This document shows positions 28,389-36,905 of a DNA stretch of 64,000 bases, in pieces (the stretch's first letter is position 1; every line of letters begins with the position of its first letter). The notes below the pieces were generated by a model that made no database searches, had not been told where the DNA came from, and worked only from the letters and a program-made list of their open reading frames with translations. The DNA is from Gluconacetobacter tumulisoli (GTDB lineage: Bacteria > Pseudomonadota > Alphaproteobacteria > Acetobacterales > Acetobacteraceae), in NCBI RefSeq assembly GCF_014174155.1, contig NZ_JABEQM010000005.1, positions 1 through 64,000 on the forward strand, given 5' to 3'. The position numbers and the translations under genes are program-made.

Positions 28389-28405
28389 GGCGGCGCGAAG
28401 CCGCC
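28389..28405. terminator. Hairpin between convergent importer and peroxidase genes
   Basis: GGCGGC-GCGAA-GCCGCC, a perfect 6-bp stem. Placed between the ATPase gene (+) and the di-haem peroxidase gene (-), so it could serve both transcripts. No long T-run. Confidence 0.45.
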
Positions 28406-28422
28406 GACCTACTTTCCAGGAC

Positions 28423-29790
28423 TCACCGGCCAGAGGCTTTTTTCTCCCCGGACCAACCGTCCGTCAACGTCTTGAGAAAGGCGACGATGGCATGTCGCTC
28501 GTCTTCATCGAGCGCGGGCACATCGCCGGGATGACGGTCCAGGGGGGCGTCCGTCGTATCGAGATTCGCACGATATTCATCCGGCAGATCGTCATAGACA
28601 TGGATTTTGCCCTGGGCATCCTTCGGATAGAATCGAGCGGGGTCGGTATCACGCAAGGCATAGAAGTCGACCACCTTGTCAAGGTCGTGAAACACCCCGT
28701 TATGGAAGAACACGCGCCGCGTGGCGACATTTCGCAGCGTCGGCGTCGTGAACATGCCGCAATAGGGGGCGAAAGCCTTTTCCCCGCCGGGCTGCTGCGT
28801 GCAAACGCCAAGATCATGAAAAGACGGATCATGATTCTGAATCAGCGCGGGATTGCGCGGCGCGCCGAGCGCCTCGTACTGATGATCCGTAAAGAGAGGA
28901 GGAAGCCGATCCGGCCCCATGGTATCGAGATGACAGGCCGCGCAATTCCCTTTTTGCGGGTCATTGAACAACTGGTATCCCTTGCGCTCCAGCGGCGAGA
29001 AGCGCACCTTTCCCTCCAGCCAGGCATCGAACTTGCTTGAGTAGGGATGGAAGGCGCTTTCCTCGACCTGGTAGCGCGCGAGCGCGAACAACGCCTCGGA
29101 CAGCAGGAACCGGGACGATTGCTGCCCGGGGATGCCCGCGATACCCGCCAGCGCCGGGCCGTAAGGCGCGTGTCTCAGCCGGTCGATGACTTTCCCGGGC
29201 GTCGATGCCATTTCAACGGGGTCGTAGAGCGGACCGCTGGCCTGCTGCTGCAAGGTGTCGGCTCGACCGTCCCAGAAAAGGCCGCCTTGCGGCACCATGC
29301 GCGGCGCACCGACGCCTCCCGCGCTCTTGGCCGGAAGAGGCCCGGCGGCGGCCACGACAGGCTGCGGCGCGGTCTCGGCGGCAGGATCGTCGGGTCCGAT
29401 GCTGAAAGGAGGCTGTCGTTCGAGATAGGTCAGCGTCGGAATGGCGCGATGCCCCTGACGGTCGAGCCCCGGACCGCCCAGGAAGACCGGCACATCGCCC
29501 CTGGGGCCGAAATGAGACGCCGGGTCATGGCATGACGCGCAGGAGACCTTACCGGAAGCGGAAAGCGCCCGGTCGTAAAACATCGCCCGTCCGATAAGCG
29601 CCATTTCCGAAAGGGGTGCCACGGGCGGACGACGGAGCGCCGATGGACAGGGATTGCGGCCGTCAGCCGTCGGATCGCAAGACGCACCTGTCTGCGCGTA
29701 AGCCGAAACCGCGGACCCAAGGAGTACCGCGAACACCCCGAACCGGATAGAGTTGAAAGCCAGGCGAAAGCTGCGCACGTCAAAACTCAT
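28423..29790 (-). CDS. Secreted di-haem cytochrome c peroxidase (CcpA/MauG family)
   Basis: A 455-aa periplasmic protein. Signal peptide: FGVFAVLLGSAVSAYAQ. Two haem c motifs, CASCH at 84-88 and CAACH at 283-287, and the family blocks GGLFWDGRADTLQQQASGPL and TPTLRNVATRRVFFHNGVF. It reduces H2O2 or carries out related long-range oxidation. No convincing ribosome-binding site precedes the ATG at 29790, which follows an A-rich run and a strong hairpin. It lies directly downstream of the phosphoesterase gene and may be co-transcribed with it. Confidence 0.9.
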   Translation of the reverse strand: MSFDVRSFRLAFNSIRFGVFAVLLGSAVSAYAQTGASCDPTADGRNPCPSALRRPPVAPLSEMALIGRAMFYDRALSASGKVSCASCHDPASHFGPRGDVPVFLGGPGLDRQGHRAIPTLTYLERQPPFSIGPDDPAAETAPQPVVAAAGPLPAKSAGGVGAPRMVPQGGLFWDGRADTLQQQASGPLYDPVEMASTPGKVIDRLRHAPYGPALAGIAGIPGQQSSRFLLSEALFALARYQVEESAFHPYSSKFDAWLEGKVRFSPLERKGYQLFNDPQKGNCAACHLDTMGPDRLPPLFTDHQYEALGAPRNPALIQNHDPSFHDLGVCTQQPGGEKAFAPYCGMFTTPTLRNVATRRVFFHNGVFHDLDKVVDFYALRDTDPARFYPKDAQGKIHVYDDLPDEYRANLDTTDAPLDRHPGDVPALDEDERHAIVAFLKTLTDGWSGEKKASGR

Positions 29791-29804
29791 ATTTTTTACA
29801 TGTT

Positions 29805-29833
29805 GGGGCGGGCTGCGATGTGCAACCCGCCCC
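29805..29833 (-). terminator. Strong hairpin between phosphoesterase and peroxidase genes
   Basis: GGGGCGGG (29805-29812) pairs with CCCGCCCC (29826-29833); after one C/A mismatch TGC pairs with GCA around a GATGT loop. On the minus transcript it is followed by an A-rich rather than T-rich stretch, so it may be an attenuator or processing site rather than a full terminator. Confidence 0.55.
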
Positions 29834-29857
29834 CGAGGCCAGTTTAACGCTTCTGTC

Positions 29858-31555
29858 TCAGTTCGCCATGCCGTCATAGCGAACGTTGCCGGTCGCCGTA
29901 TCGAGCAGCAGTTCCTCCGTCCGCGGGGCGGTCGTGAAGTCGAAGAGACTGTCGAGCTTGCCGGCCGTCGCGTCGAACGAACCGCCGCCGATACGCTTTC
30001 CGTGGAGCCAGTTATCCTCGATGAAGCGGACAACGGAGCTCTGGGTGACCAGGTTATGCGAAATGTGGTTCGTCTTGGCCCAGGGCGAGATGACGATGAG
30101 GGGGATGCGCGTGCCGGGACCGCAGCGACCGTTGACGGGCTGCCCGTTCACGCCCTGGGGAACGTTCCCCGTTTCACCGCAGACGCCCGCCCCGTTGACC
30201 TGATCGGCCGTGCCGGCGAAGGACCCATGGGTCGGGGTCGCATACAAATGATCGTACCATCCATCGGAGTCGTCATAGGTGATGACGATAGCGGTATCTT
30301 TCCATTCGGGAGTCTTCTGGAGGAAATTGACCAGCCTGACGATGCCTGCCTGTTCGTCAAGCGGATCGGAATATCCCGCGTGGCCGTCCTGATATGCGGG
30401 CATCTTGATGAACGACACGGCGGGGAAATTATCCCGTTTCACCGCCTTGTAGAAATCATCGATGTCATATTCATGATTGGCGGGGTCGGCCTTGTTCTTT
30501 CCCGGAATAGTCGTGTATCCGACCGACGCGATCGAGTCCGGGCGCGCGTGCATCGGGTTCGAGGTGGATTTGTAGTACTGGAACCAGTTGTGGTGCGGGA
30601 TGTAATCCACGACGTTCTGCGCCACGACCGTCGAATAGCTGTATCGCGTGCACCCGTTGGATCCGTTGTCGTTGGACGTCCTCAGGTCGAATCCCCCCAT
30701 GAAGCCGCCCCACGTGATGCCGCTCGCATTGAGCAGATCGCCGATATTCTGTCCGGACATCAGAACCTGGTCCGTCTTGGACGAGCAGGCGTCGTAAGCC
30801 GGATCGATGTCGTTGATCATCGTGTATCCGCCCTGCCCGTCTTCCACGAAAGCCGACGGCGTGCTCTGGGTCGACGGCTGCTTCGTGGTGGCGACGATCA
30901 CCATGCCGTTCGTCTGGCCGGAAACGACGTTCAGGGCGCCGGGCGTCGAAGGACCATAGACGTCGGTGTACGCATTGTCATTCATCGCGAAGCGCTGGGC
31001 GTAACGCCAGAGAGCCGTGACGGTGTTGCCGTCGTAATAGCCCATGACCTGCCCGCTCGTACCGAAGGCCCCCACGCCGCCAGGGGTGCCCTTGCCGGTA
31101 TAAAGCGGGAAAAGATCCGCCTTGCCGTTATCGTAGGCCATCTGTTCGGCGGTGTAGGCGTGATTCTGGTCAGCCGAACTGGCCTGCGTGCGGTCGAGGC
31201 GGAAAGGAAGGGCCGCACCCGTTCCGTTCTGCGCGCCGGTATTCGGGTTCTGGCTCAACAGATGCGAGGTACGCAGGGTGTAGACGGCCGTGGGCGTGCC
31301 CACCTTTGCCGTGAAGGCCGGCTCACCTTTCGGGTTCGTCGCCCGCGGATAGGTGCCGAAATAATGATCGAACGACACGTTTTCCTGATAGATCACCACC
31401 AGATGCTTGATCGGCGTCCGTGTCGTGAAGTCACTCGCCGAAACCGCCGTCGCGGCCGCGGTGCCCGTTCCATCGGCCGACGCGCGAGAGACGGGCGTCA
31501 GCATGGTGACGGAGAGCAAGGCGCAGAGCGCAAGATTGGATTTTTTTCCGACCAT
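29858..31555 (-). CDS. Secreted PF04185-family phosphoesterase (acid phosphatase / phospholipase C-like)
   Basis: A 565-aa protein with a Sec signal peptide (NLALCALLSVTMLTPVSRASA). The family signature IYQENVSFDHYFGTYP is near the N-terminus; later blocks are IVITYDDSDGWYDH and IPLIVISPWAKTNHISHNLVTQSSVVRFIEDNW. AcpA-like acid phosphatases and phospholipases C share this fold. The start at 31555 has a GAGGAAAA ribosome-binding site. A triple PHO-box-like array lies about 190 nt upstream, so phosphate-starvation control is likely. It could be a substrate of the type II system encoded next to it. Confidence 0.88.
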   Translation of the reverse strand: MVGKKSNLALCALLSVTMLTPVSRASADGTGTAAATAVSASDFTTRTPIKHLVVIYQENVSFDHYFGTYPRATNPKGEPAFTAKVGTPTAVYTLRTSHLLSQNPNTGAQNGTGAALPFRLDRTQASSADQNHAYTAEQMAYDNGKADLFPLYTGKGTPGGVGAFGTSGQVMGYYDGNTVTALWRYAQRFAMNDNAYTDVYGPSTPGALNVVSGQTNGMVIVATTKQPSTQSTPSAFVEDGQGGYTMINDIDPAYDACSSKTDQVLMSGQNIGDLLNASGITWGGFMGGFDLRTSNDNGSNGCTRYSYSTVVAQNVVDYIPHHNWFQYYKSTSNPMHARPDSIASVGYTTIPGKNKADPANHEYDIDDFYKAVKRDNFPAVSFIKMPAYQDGHAGYSDPLDEQAGIVRLVNFLQKTPEWKDTAIVITYDDSDGWYDHLYATPTHGSFAGTADQVNGAGVCGETGNVPQGVNGQPVNGRCGPGTRIPLIVISPWAKTNHISHNLVTQSSVVRFIEDNWLHGKRIGGGSFDATAGKLDSLFDFTTAPRTEELLLDTATGNVRYDGMAN

Positions 31556-31888
31556 TGTTTTCCTCGATTTTTCTCGCCCGCAACGTATTTTCACATCTCA
31601 AATACAAGTAAATTTTCATTATCTACGTGAATTTGACATGCCAATACTTCCGGACATCCACACGCAACGCCCAGCATTGCATTCGGCACAAATTGAAAAT
31701 AGTGTAACGACCGCTGTTCAATACATCCTGGCCACCAAGACCAGTGTGATAGTTTGGTGAAGAACTTGTGACAGCGCCCTGCCATGACAAACCAGGATGA
31801 CGATGCCGTTCGTCATGCAAGGAGCAGGCATAGCGGCACGGAAAACGTGCGTCGGATCACCACAATCCCGCATTTCAAAAGAGGGCGC
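31556..31888. other. Non-coding region between T2SS operon end and phosphoesterase
   Basis: This 333-bp stretch has no convincing gene; short open frames here lack family features. It is AT-rich near 31580-31640 and holds the phosphoesterase promoter with the PHO-like array at 31746-31774. Confidence 0.6.
31746..31774 (-). promoter_or_regulatory. Candidate triple PHO box upstream of the phosphoesterase
   Basis: On the minus strand three half-sites follow at an exact 11-bp period: CTGTCAC (31774-31768), TCTTCAC (31763-31757) and CTATCAC (31752-31746), with spacers AAGT and CAAA. The PhoB consensus is CTGTCAT/C repeats with 4-bp AT-rich spacers, so halves 1 and 3 match 7 and 6 of 7 positions. 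Confidence 0.6.
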
Positions 31889-32320
31889 TCAGGACGGCGG
31901 GGCCGTCCCTTGATAGTCGGGATGAAGTCTGAGCGCCTTTCCATCACGGGTGATCACCACCGTGTCTTTCTCCACCACGATGAGTTTCCACCCCAGGATC
32001 TCCCCTCCGACCGGCACGGGCTTTCCGGCCTCGTCTTCGGCCTGGGACTGGAACAATGCGGCCTGCTCGCCTCTTCCCTGGACGATCCCGGTCAATACCG
32101 GTACGCTCTCCTGTTCCTGCGGTTCGCCGGCAGGGCGGCGATCCGCGGCAAAGAGCGGCCGATCCAGGATGACGGCGACCGGGTCGCTCCCAGTCGGCGG
32201 GGGCGTCGCGAAGGCCCGATCGACAGGTATCGTCAAGGCCATCAGAAATGGCACGGCCAGGGCCCGTGCCAGCACGCCCCGACCGGTTTCGGCCTGATCC
32301 AAACGCATGCGGCTAGTCAC
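31889..32320 (-). CDS. Type II secretion GspC/GspN-like small protein
   Basis: A 143-aa protein with one hydrophobic N-terminal segment (LARALAVPFLMALTIPVDRAFA) followed by a small periplasmic domain resembling the homology region of GspC/PulC (DPVAVILDRPLFAADRRP, LTGIVQGRGEQAALF, GGEILGWKLIVVEKDTVVITRDGKALRL). It lacks a PDZ or coiled-coil part, so it is shorter than classical GspC. GTG at 32320 overlaps the gspJ stop; ATG at 32308 is the alternative. Last gene of gspE-F-H-I-J-N. Confidence 0.72.
   Translation of the reverse strand: MTSRMRLDQAETGRGVLARALAVPFLMALTIPVDRAFATPPPTGSDPVAVILDRPLFAADRRPAGEPQEQESVPVLTGIVQGRGEQAALFQSQAEDEAGKPVPVGGEILGWKLIVVEKDTVVITRDGKALRLHPDYQGTAPPS
31892..31908 (-). 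terminator. Hairpin at the end of the gsp minus operon
   Basis: GGACGGC/GCCGTCC, 7-bp perfect stem with a 3-nt loop, covering the last codons of the GspN-like gene. On the transcript a TTTT run follows about 12 nt later. Possible weak terminator. Confidence 0.4.
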
Positions 32321-32894
32321 GCTCCGACGATCCTGTCACGGGATGCACCAGGATCTCGGCCATCCTTTCCCCATCTTGTCGCGCCAGCGCCAGCCCGACG
32401 AGGTCAGGTACCCCATCCCCCTGCCAGTTCCTGGTCCATCCTTTTCCAGACTGCCAATATCTCATATTCAGACTCGCGATCGACGACATCAGGACATCCT
32501 CGTGAACGGGAAGGGAAGATCCGCACTCGACGTCGGGCCGGATCTGCCAACGCATGACAAGACGATGAAACCGGTCGATCCCCAGCCCCACGTGGATCCG
32601 GTGCATCTGACGGTCCGCAAGCCGGGTCAGGGTCGAAAACGAGACACGATCCTCCGTTCCGGCGAATTCGCCCCCCGGAACTCCATCCCCGTCCTGCGCG
32701 GCCTCGAGCAGGCGGCGCAGATCGGCCGCCGTCTCCATCGAGGCGGCGCGCCGGTCGGCATCGCGTTCCTGCCTCGCCCATCCCTTGAAACCAAGGACCA
32801 GCCCGCCTGAGAGCAGGAGAGAGAGCATCGCAAGCAACAGCGTGACAACCAGCATTTCAAGAAGGGTAAATCCACCCTCCCGCACCGCCCTCAT
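32313..32894 (-). CDS. gspJ: Type II secretion minor pseudopilin GspJ
   Basis: A 193-aa prepilin-like protein. Leader MRAVREGG is followed by the cleavage/methylation motif G-FTLLEMLVV and a hydrophobic helix. Size and the W-rich C-terminal part (MRYWQSGKGWTRNWQGDGVPDLV) fit GspJ. The ATG at 32894 overlaps the gspI stop (ATGA). Confidence 0.88.
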   Translation of the reverse strand: MRAVREGGFTLLEMLVVTLLLAMLSLLLSGGLVLGFKGWARQERDADRRAASMETAADLRRLLEAAQDGDGVPGGEFAGTEDRVSFSTLTRLADRQMHRIHVGLGIDRFHRLVMRWQIRPDVECGSSLPVHEDVLMSSIASLNMRYWQSGKGWTRNWQGDGVPDLVGLALARQDGERMAEILVHPVTGSSERD

Positions 32895-33268
32895 GGCACA
32901 GCCGGCGCGAAGCGCCGCCCCGCCAGATGGGCCAGGACGACCGGACCGCGCAGAACCGTCACGTCCATCGCATAGAAACCGACATGCCGACCTTCGCTGG
33001 GCGGCAGCGTCCCGATCAGGCGCATCTCGATACGCCATCGGAATGCATCGGCCGCCTGGCCTTCCCATTGTCCGGTCGGCAGGCGCGGCACCGTCAACGC
33101 CATTTCAAGCCGCGACCGTGCCTGTTCGAGGGCTTCCTCCCGCTGCCCGGCGCGCACGGATCCGTCGATCGTGCCGCCCAGGACAAGCATCAGGACGGCC
33201 AGCGCCGCGCCCGCGATCGCCAGTGCGACGATCGTTTCGAGCAACGTGAATCCACGCTCGCTACGCAT
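32891..33268 (-). CDS. gspI: Type II secretion minor pseudopilin GspI
   Basis: A 125-aa prepilin with leader MRSERG and the motif G-FTLLETIVALAIAGAAL. The domain after the helix (ARSRLEMALTVPRL, FRWRIEMRLIG) fits GspI. ATG at 33268 overlaps the end of gspH. Confidence 0.88.
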   Translation of the reverse strand: MRSERGFTLLETIVALAIAGAALAVLMLVLGGTIDGSVRAGQREEALEQARSRLEMALTVPRLPTGQWEGQAADAFRWRIEMRLIGTLPPSEGRHVGFYAMDVTVLRGPVVLAHLAGRRFAPAVP

Positions 33269-33875
33269 CAACCAGAATCCTGCCGGTCAGGGGATCGAGG
33301 CGCAGCGACGTGCCGTAGCCCTCGACCGACAGCCGCCAGGCTCCCTGGCGTGCCGTTCCATCGGAAAAGAAAACGAATGCGCCGTCGGCCGACGTCAGGA
33401 TGCCGGCCCCGCGCGCCAGCGCCACGCGGCGGACGACGCGGTGTCGCGCGATCTCCACCAAGGCACCCGAAACCGGCTCGAACTTGACGGAAACCGACGC
33501 TCCGTCCAGTTGGGCATCGAGCCGGGCCATGCGCAAAAGCGCAAGGACGCGCGCGCGCTGGACATTGAAATCCGCCCTGGCGCTGTGCAGCGGCCCCCGC
33601 TCGACGACGAGGCCGAGCAGCAGCCCCGCGACGACCAGCACGACAATCGTCTCGAGCAGCGTGAAGCCCGCGATTCCCGGCGGGATCCGGCCCGCCCCCT
33701 CGGAGGCTGTGGGAAAATGCGGGCTGGCGAGCGAGAGCGGCCCCTTGGACCACCCCCGGCGTGTGGTTTCGAGCACCGAAGCGGAGCGGCCTTGCGGGCC
33801 AGGAGCGTCGGAGCATGGAAAAGACGCGGCGGATCGCGGCCGAATCGCGTTGTCCAACAGCCTCTCAATGCGCAA
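33261..33875 (-). CDS. gspH: Type II secretion minor pseudopilin GspH
   Basis: A 204-aa frame with prepilin motif G-FTLLETIVVLVVAGLLLG at about residue 70 and a GspH-like C-terminal domain (VLALLRMARLDAQLDG, GILTSADGAFVFFSDG). The stretch before the motif is unusually long for a prepilin leader. The ATG at 33875 overlaps the gspF stop by 11 nt; a GTG at 33776 would shorten the leader to about 37 residues. The start is therefore uncertain. Confidence 0.8.
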   Translation of the reverse strand: MRIERLLDNAIRPRSAASFPCSDAPGPQGRSASVLETTRRGWSKGPLSLASPHFPTASEGAGRIPPGIAGFTLLETIVVLVVAGLLLGLVVERGPLHSARADFNVQRARVLALLRMARLDAQLDGASVSVKFEPVSGALVEIARHRVVRRVALARGAGILTSADGAFVFFSDGTARQGAWRLSVEGYGTSLRLDPLTGRILVDA

Positions 33876-35091
33876 GGTCGTTCAACCCGAGCATGGCAAG
33901 CAGGAGCGCCGACACGATGCCGGCAACGATCGCACCCATGACGATCGTAATGACCGGCACCAGCAGCGCAACGAGGCGCTGCAGGCGAGTCCGCGCGGCC
34001 TCTTCGTGAATCTCGGCGGCACGAAGGCAGAGATCGGCAAGCTGTCCCGTCTCTTCCCCCAGTTCCATCAGGTGGGTGGCGCGCACGGGAAACACGTCCG
34101 ACACCGCGAGGGACCGCGCCAGCCCCCTGCCCTCGCGGGTCTGCAGGCCAGCCTGTTCCAGGGCGGCCCTGCCGGCCATGTTGCCGATCACGCCCTCGAC
34201 GATACGAAGCGCCGCCAGGAGGGACACGCCGTTCTGCAGCAGCGTGCCGAGCGTCCTGGTCAATCGTGCGGCCATGATGTCGCGTGCCAGAGCGCCAAGA
34301 ATCGGCAGGCGCAGCACCTGCCGGTCGAACGGACGGCGCAGTTCCGGACGCCGCAGGAGGCCGCGGACCAGGAACGCGCCCAGACCAAGGACCGCCAGCA
34401 GCGCCATGCCCCAATGCTGCAGAAAGTCACCCATCGCGATCACGATACGCGTCGCCAGCGGAAGCTGGGCCCCCGCCTCCTCGAAAAGCGGCACGAATTG
34501 CGGCAGAACCTGTGTCAGCAGCAACACGATGGAAGCGATCGACGCAAGCACGAGAATGATCGGATAGATCAGCGCCGACTGGATCGAGGCCGAGAGACTG
34601 CGTTCGCGCTCCATAAACGTCGCGATGCGATCCAGCGTCCCGGCCAATGCTCCGCCGGCCTCCCCCGCGCGGACGAGCCCCACGTAGAGGGGAGAGAAAC
34701 TCTCGGGCCGGGTGTCGAGCGCCGCGGCGAACGCGCCTCCACCACGCATTCCCTCCCGCAGGCCCACCAGCAGCGCGCGCGCCTTCGGACGGGGGACCGT
34801 CTCCACCAGGAAGCGCAAGGCGCGGTCGAGGTCCTGCCCCGCTGCCAGCATCAGCGCCAGTTCGCGCGTGATGTCGGTCACTTCGCGGCGGCTTAGCCCG
34901 CCCTGCCGTCGGGAAAGGGTGATCGCGGGCCACCCCGCCGCCAGACCCCATCCCGGACGTGCCACGCGCACCGGATGCAGCCCTGCCCGCCGGAGTCCGG
35001 CGACAATCCCCGCCTCGTCCTCGCCCAGCATCACGCCGTGGCGAAGCTGCCCGTCATCGGCGAGGGCCGTATAACGCCACCGCCGGCTCAT
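33865..35091 (-). CDS. gspF: Type II secretion inner-membrane platform protein GspF
   Basis: A 408-aa protein with duplicated GspF domains. The first carries LSRREVTDITRELALMLAAGQDLDRAL; hydrophobic segments follow (SALIYPIILVLASIASIVLLL, WGMALLAVLGLGAFLV, and a C-terminal VALLVPVITIVMGAIVAGIVSALLLAM). It forms the cytoplasmic-membrane platform with GspL and GspM. ATG at 35091 overlaps the gspE stop (ATGA). Confidence 0.93.
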   Translation of the reverse strand: MSRRWRYTALADDGQLRHGVMLGEDEAGIVAGLRRAGLHPVRVARPGWGLAAGWPAITLSRRQGGLSRREVTDITRELALMLAAGQDLDRALRFLVETVPRPKARALLVGLREGMRGGGAFAAALDTRPESFSPLYVGLVRAGEAGGALAGTLDRIATFMERERSLSASIQSALIYPIILVLASIASIVLLLTQVLPQFVPLFEEAGAQLPLATRIVIAMGDFLQHWGMALLAVLGLGAFLVRGLLRRPELRRPFDRQVLRLPILGALARDIMAARLTRTLGTLLQNGVSLLAALRIVEGVIGNMAGRAALEQAGLQTREGRGLARSLAVSDVFPVRATHLMELGEETGQLADLCLRAAEIHEEAARTRLQRLVALLVPVITIVMGAIVAGIVSALLLAMLGLNDLAH

Positions 35092-36815
35092 CCCCCTTCG
35101 GCGCGCACGATGCGCACCACCTCCTCGACGGTCGTCTCGCCGGCGCATGCCGCGGCCAATCCCGCCTGGTAGAGCGTGACCATGCCTTCCGCCACCGCCT
35201 GGCGCTCGATCGCGGCGTGATCGGCACGCGCCAGAATGAGGCGCATCACAGCCGGCGAAGGGGAGAGGAATTCGACGATCGCAAGGCGGCCGCGATAGCC
35301 TGTATGGCGGCATTCCGGACAGCCTGATGCCCGGTACAGCGTGGCGCCGGCCGCCTGGTCCAGCCCCAGCGCCACCGCCTGCTCAGGTTCCAGGGGCGCC
35401 GGGACGCGGCACGAGGGGCAGAGCCGGCGCACGAGCCTCTGGGCGAGCACGCCGCGCAGAACGGCCGTCTGGAGATAGTCTTCCAGACCCATGTCGCGCA
35501 GGCGGGTGACAGCGGCGGCGGCCGAGTTCGTATGCAATGTCGAGAGCACGAGATGGCCTGTCAGCGCGGCCTGCGCCGCGATCTGGGCGGTCTCGAGATC
35601 GCGTATCTCGCCCACCATGATCACATCCGGATCCTGCCGGAGGATCGCGCGCAGCAGGGAGGCGAACGTCAGCCCGATCTGCGGTCGGATCTGGACCTGG
35701 TTGATCCCGGCGATCTGGTATTCGACCGGATCCTCGATCGTCATCACCTTGCGCGCGCCGATGTCCAGGCTGGCCAGGCCGGTATAGAGCGTCGTGGTCT
35801 TGCCGCTGCCGGTCGGTCCCGTGACAAGGACGATGCCGTTGGGCTGCTCCAGCGCGGCGCGGAAGAGGCGCGTAACCTCCGACGACAGCCCAAGCCGGGC
35901 GAAGTCGAAACGCACCGATCCCCGGTCGAGCACACGCAGGACGACCGTCTCGCCATACAGCGCCGGCACGGTCGAGACGCGGAAATCGACCTCATGCCCG
36001 CGGACCGCCAGCTTGATGCGACCGTCCTGCGGCAGCCGGCGCTCGGCAATGTCCAGCCGCGCCATGATCTTGACGCGTGACACCAGCGCCGCCGTCAGCG
36101 ATGCCGGCTGGCTGTCCACTTCGTGCAGCACCCCGTCATAGCGATAGCGCACGCACAACCGGTCTTCCTGCGGTTCGAAATGGATATCGGATGCCCGCGT
36201 CTCGACCGCGCGGAAGATGATCTGGTTCACAAGGCGGATGACCGGCGCCTCGCTTGCAAGATCCTTGAGGCGATCGGCATCCTCCTCCAGCGGTTCGTCG
36301 CGGTTCGCCGCCGTTTCGCCTTCGTCCCCGACGTCCGTGGCATCGGGATAGAGGCGCTCCATCGCCGCCTCGAGATCGCCGGGCAGCGCGGCCAGCGGGC
36401 GAACCGTGAGGCCCGTCACGAGGCCGATCGCGTCGACGACAAAACCATCCAGCGGATCTGCCATGGCGACCGGCAGCGTATTGCCGTCCGGCGGCAGCGG
36501 CAAGGCGCGAACCGACCGCAGGAACCCTGCCGCCAGGCGCTCGGCCAGCACGGGCGCGCGGCAGGATGTCAGGATGTCGGATGAAAGCGCCGGGAATCCC
36601 GTCAGATCGGCGTACGCCCCCGTCATGAGGGTTTCGCTGACGAGGCCGAGTTGCAGGAGCACGGACGGAAGCGCCTGCCCGCTTTCTCGCGCAACCTTGC
36701 GCGCACGCTCGATCATCATCGCATCGCAGGCACCACGGGCTTCGAGCGCGCTGACGAGCCTCTCCGCGCTCAGCGCCTGCTGGGACGAGGTCGCCATGCC
36801 GTGGATCATTCTCAT
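35088..36815 (-). CDS. gspE: Type II secretion ATPase GspE
   Basis: A hexameric secretion ATPase of about 575 aa. It has Walker A GPTGSGKTTT (about 333-340), an Asp box (ETRASDIHFEPQED), Walker B-type DPDVIMVGEIRD and a four-Cys zinc module (CPSC and CPECRHTGY). The ATG at 36815 is chosen; GTG 36848 and ATG 36809 or 36797 are possible. First gene of the minus-strand gsp operon, divergent from gspO with 90 nt between. Confidence 0.93.
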   Translation of the reverse strand: MRMIHGMATSSQQALSAERLVSALEARGACDAMMIERARKVARESGQALPSVLLQLGLVSETLMTGAYADLTGFPALSSDILTSCRAPVLAERLAAGFLRSVRALPLPPDGNTLPVAMADPLDGFVVDAIGLVTGLTVRPLAALPGDLEAAMERLYPDATDVGDEGETAANRDEPLEEDADRLKDLASEAPVIRLVNQIIFRAVETRASDIHFEPQEDRLCVRYRYDGVLHEVDSQPASLTAALVSRVKIMARLDIAERRLPQDGRIKLAVRGHEVDFRVSTVPALYGETVVLRVLDRGSVRFDFARLGLSSEVTRLFRAALEQPNGIVLVTGPTGSGKTTTLYTGLASLDIGARKVMTIEDPVEYQIAGINQVQIRPQIGLTFASLLRAILRQDPDVIMVGEIRDLETAQIAAQAALTGHLVLSTLHTNSAAAAVTRLRDMGLEDYLQTAVLRGVLAQRLVRRLCPSCRVPAPLEPEQAVALGLDQAAGATLYRASGCPECRHTGYRGRLAIVEFLSPSPAVMRLILARADHAAIERQAVAEGMVTLYQAGLAAACAGETTVEEVVRIVRAEGG

Positions 36816-36905
36816 GCGGCCTGCCCCGGGCGGGCGGCCCGCTTGCACCGCCGAGGGGAATTCGGCAGTAAATCCCCCTCTGCCGTCTGGATCGAGATCT
36901 CACGC

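Noticed and set aside
31591-31820. Small frames in the phosphoesterase upstream region
   Set aside because: No ribosome-binding site or conserved feature, and they overlap the PHO-like array and promoter area.
33261-33875. Possible frameshift or truncated gene at gspH because of its long leader
   Set aside because: The frame is continuous, the prepilin motif and C-terminal domain are intact, and an internal GTG (33776) can explain a shorter leader.
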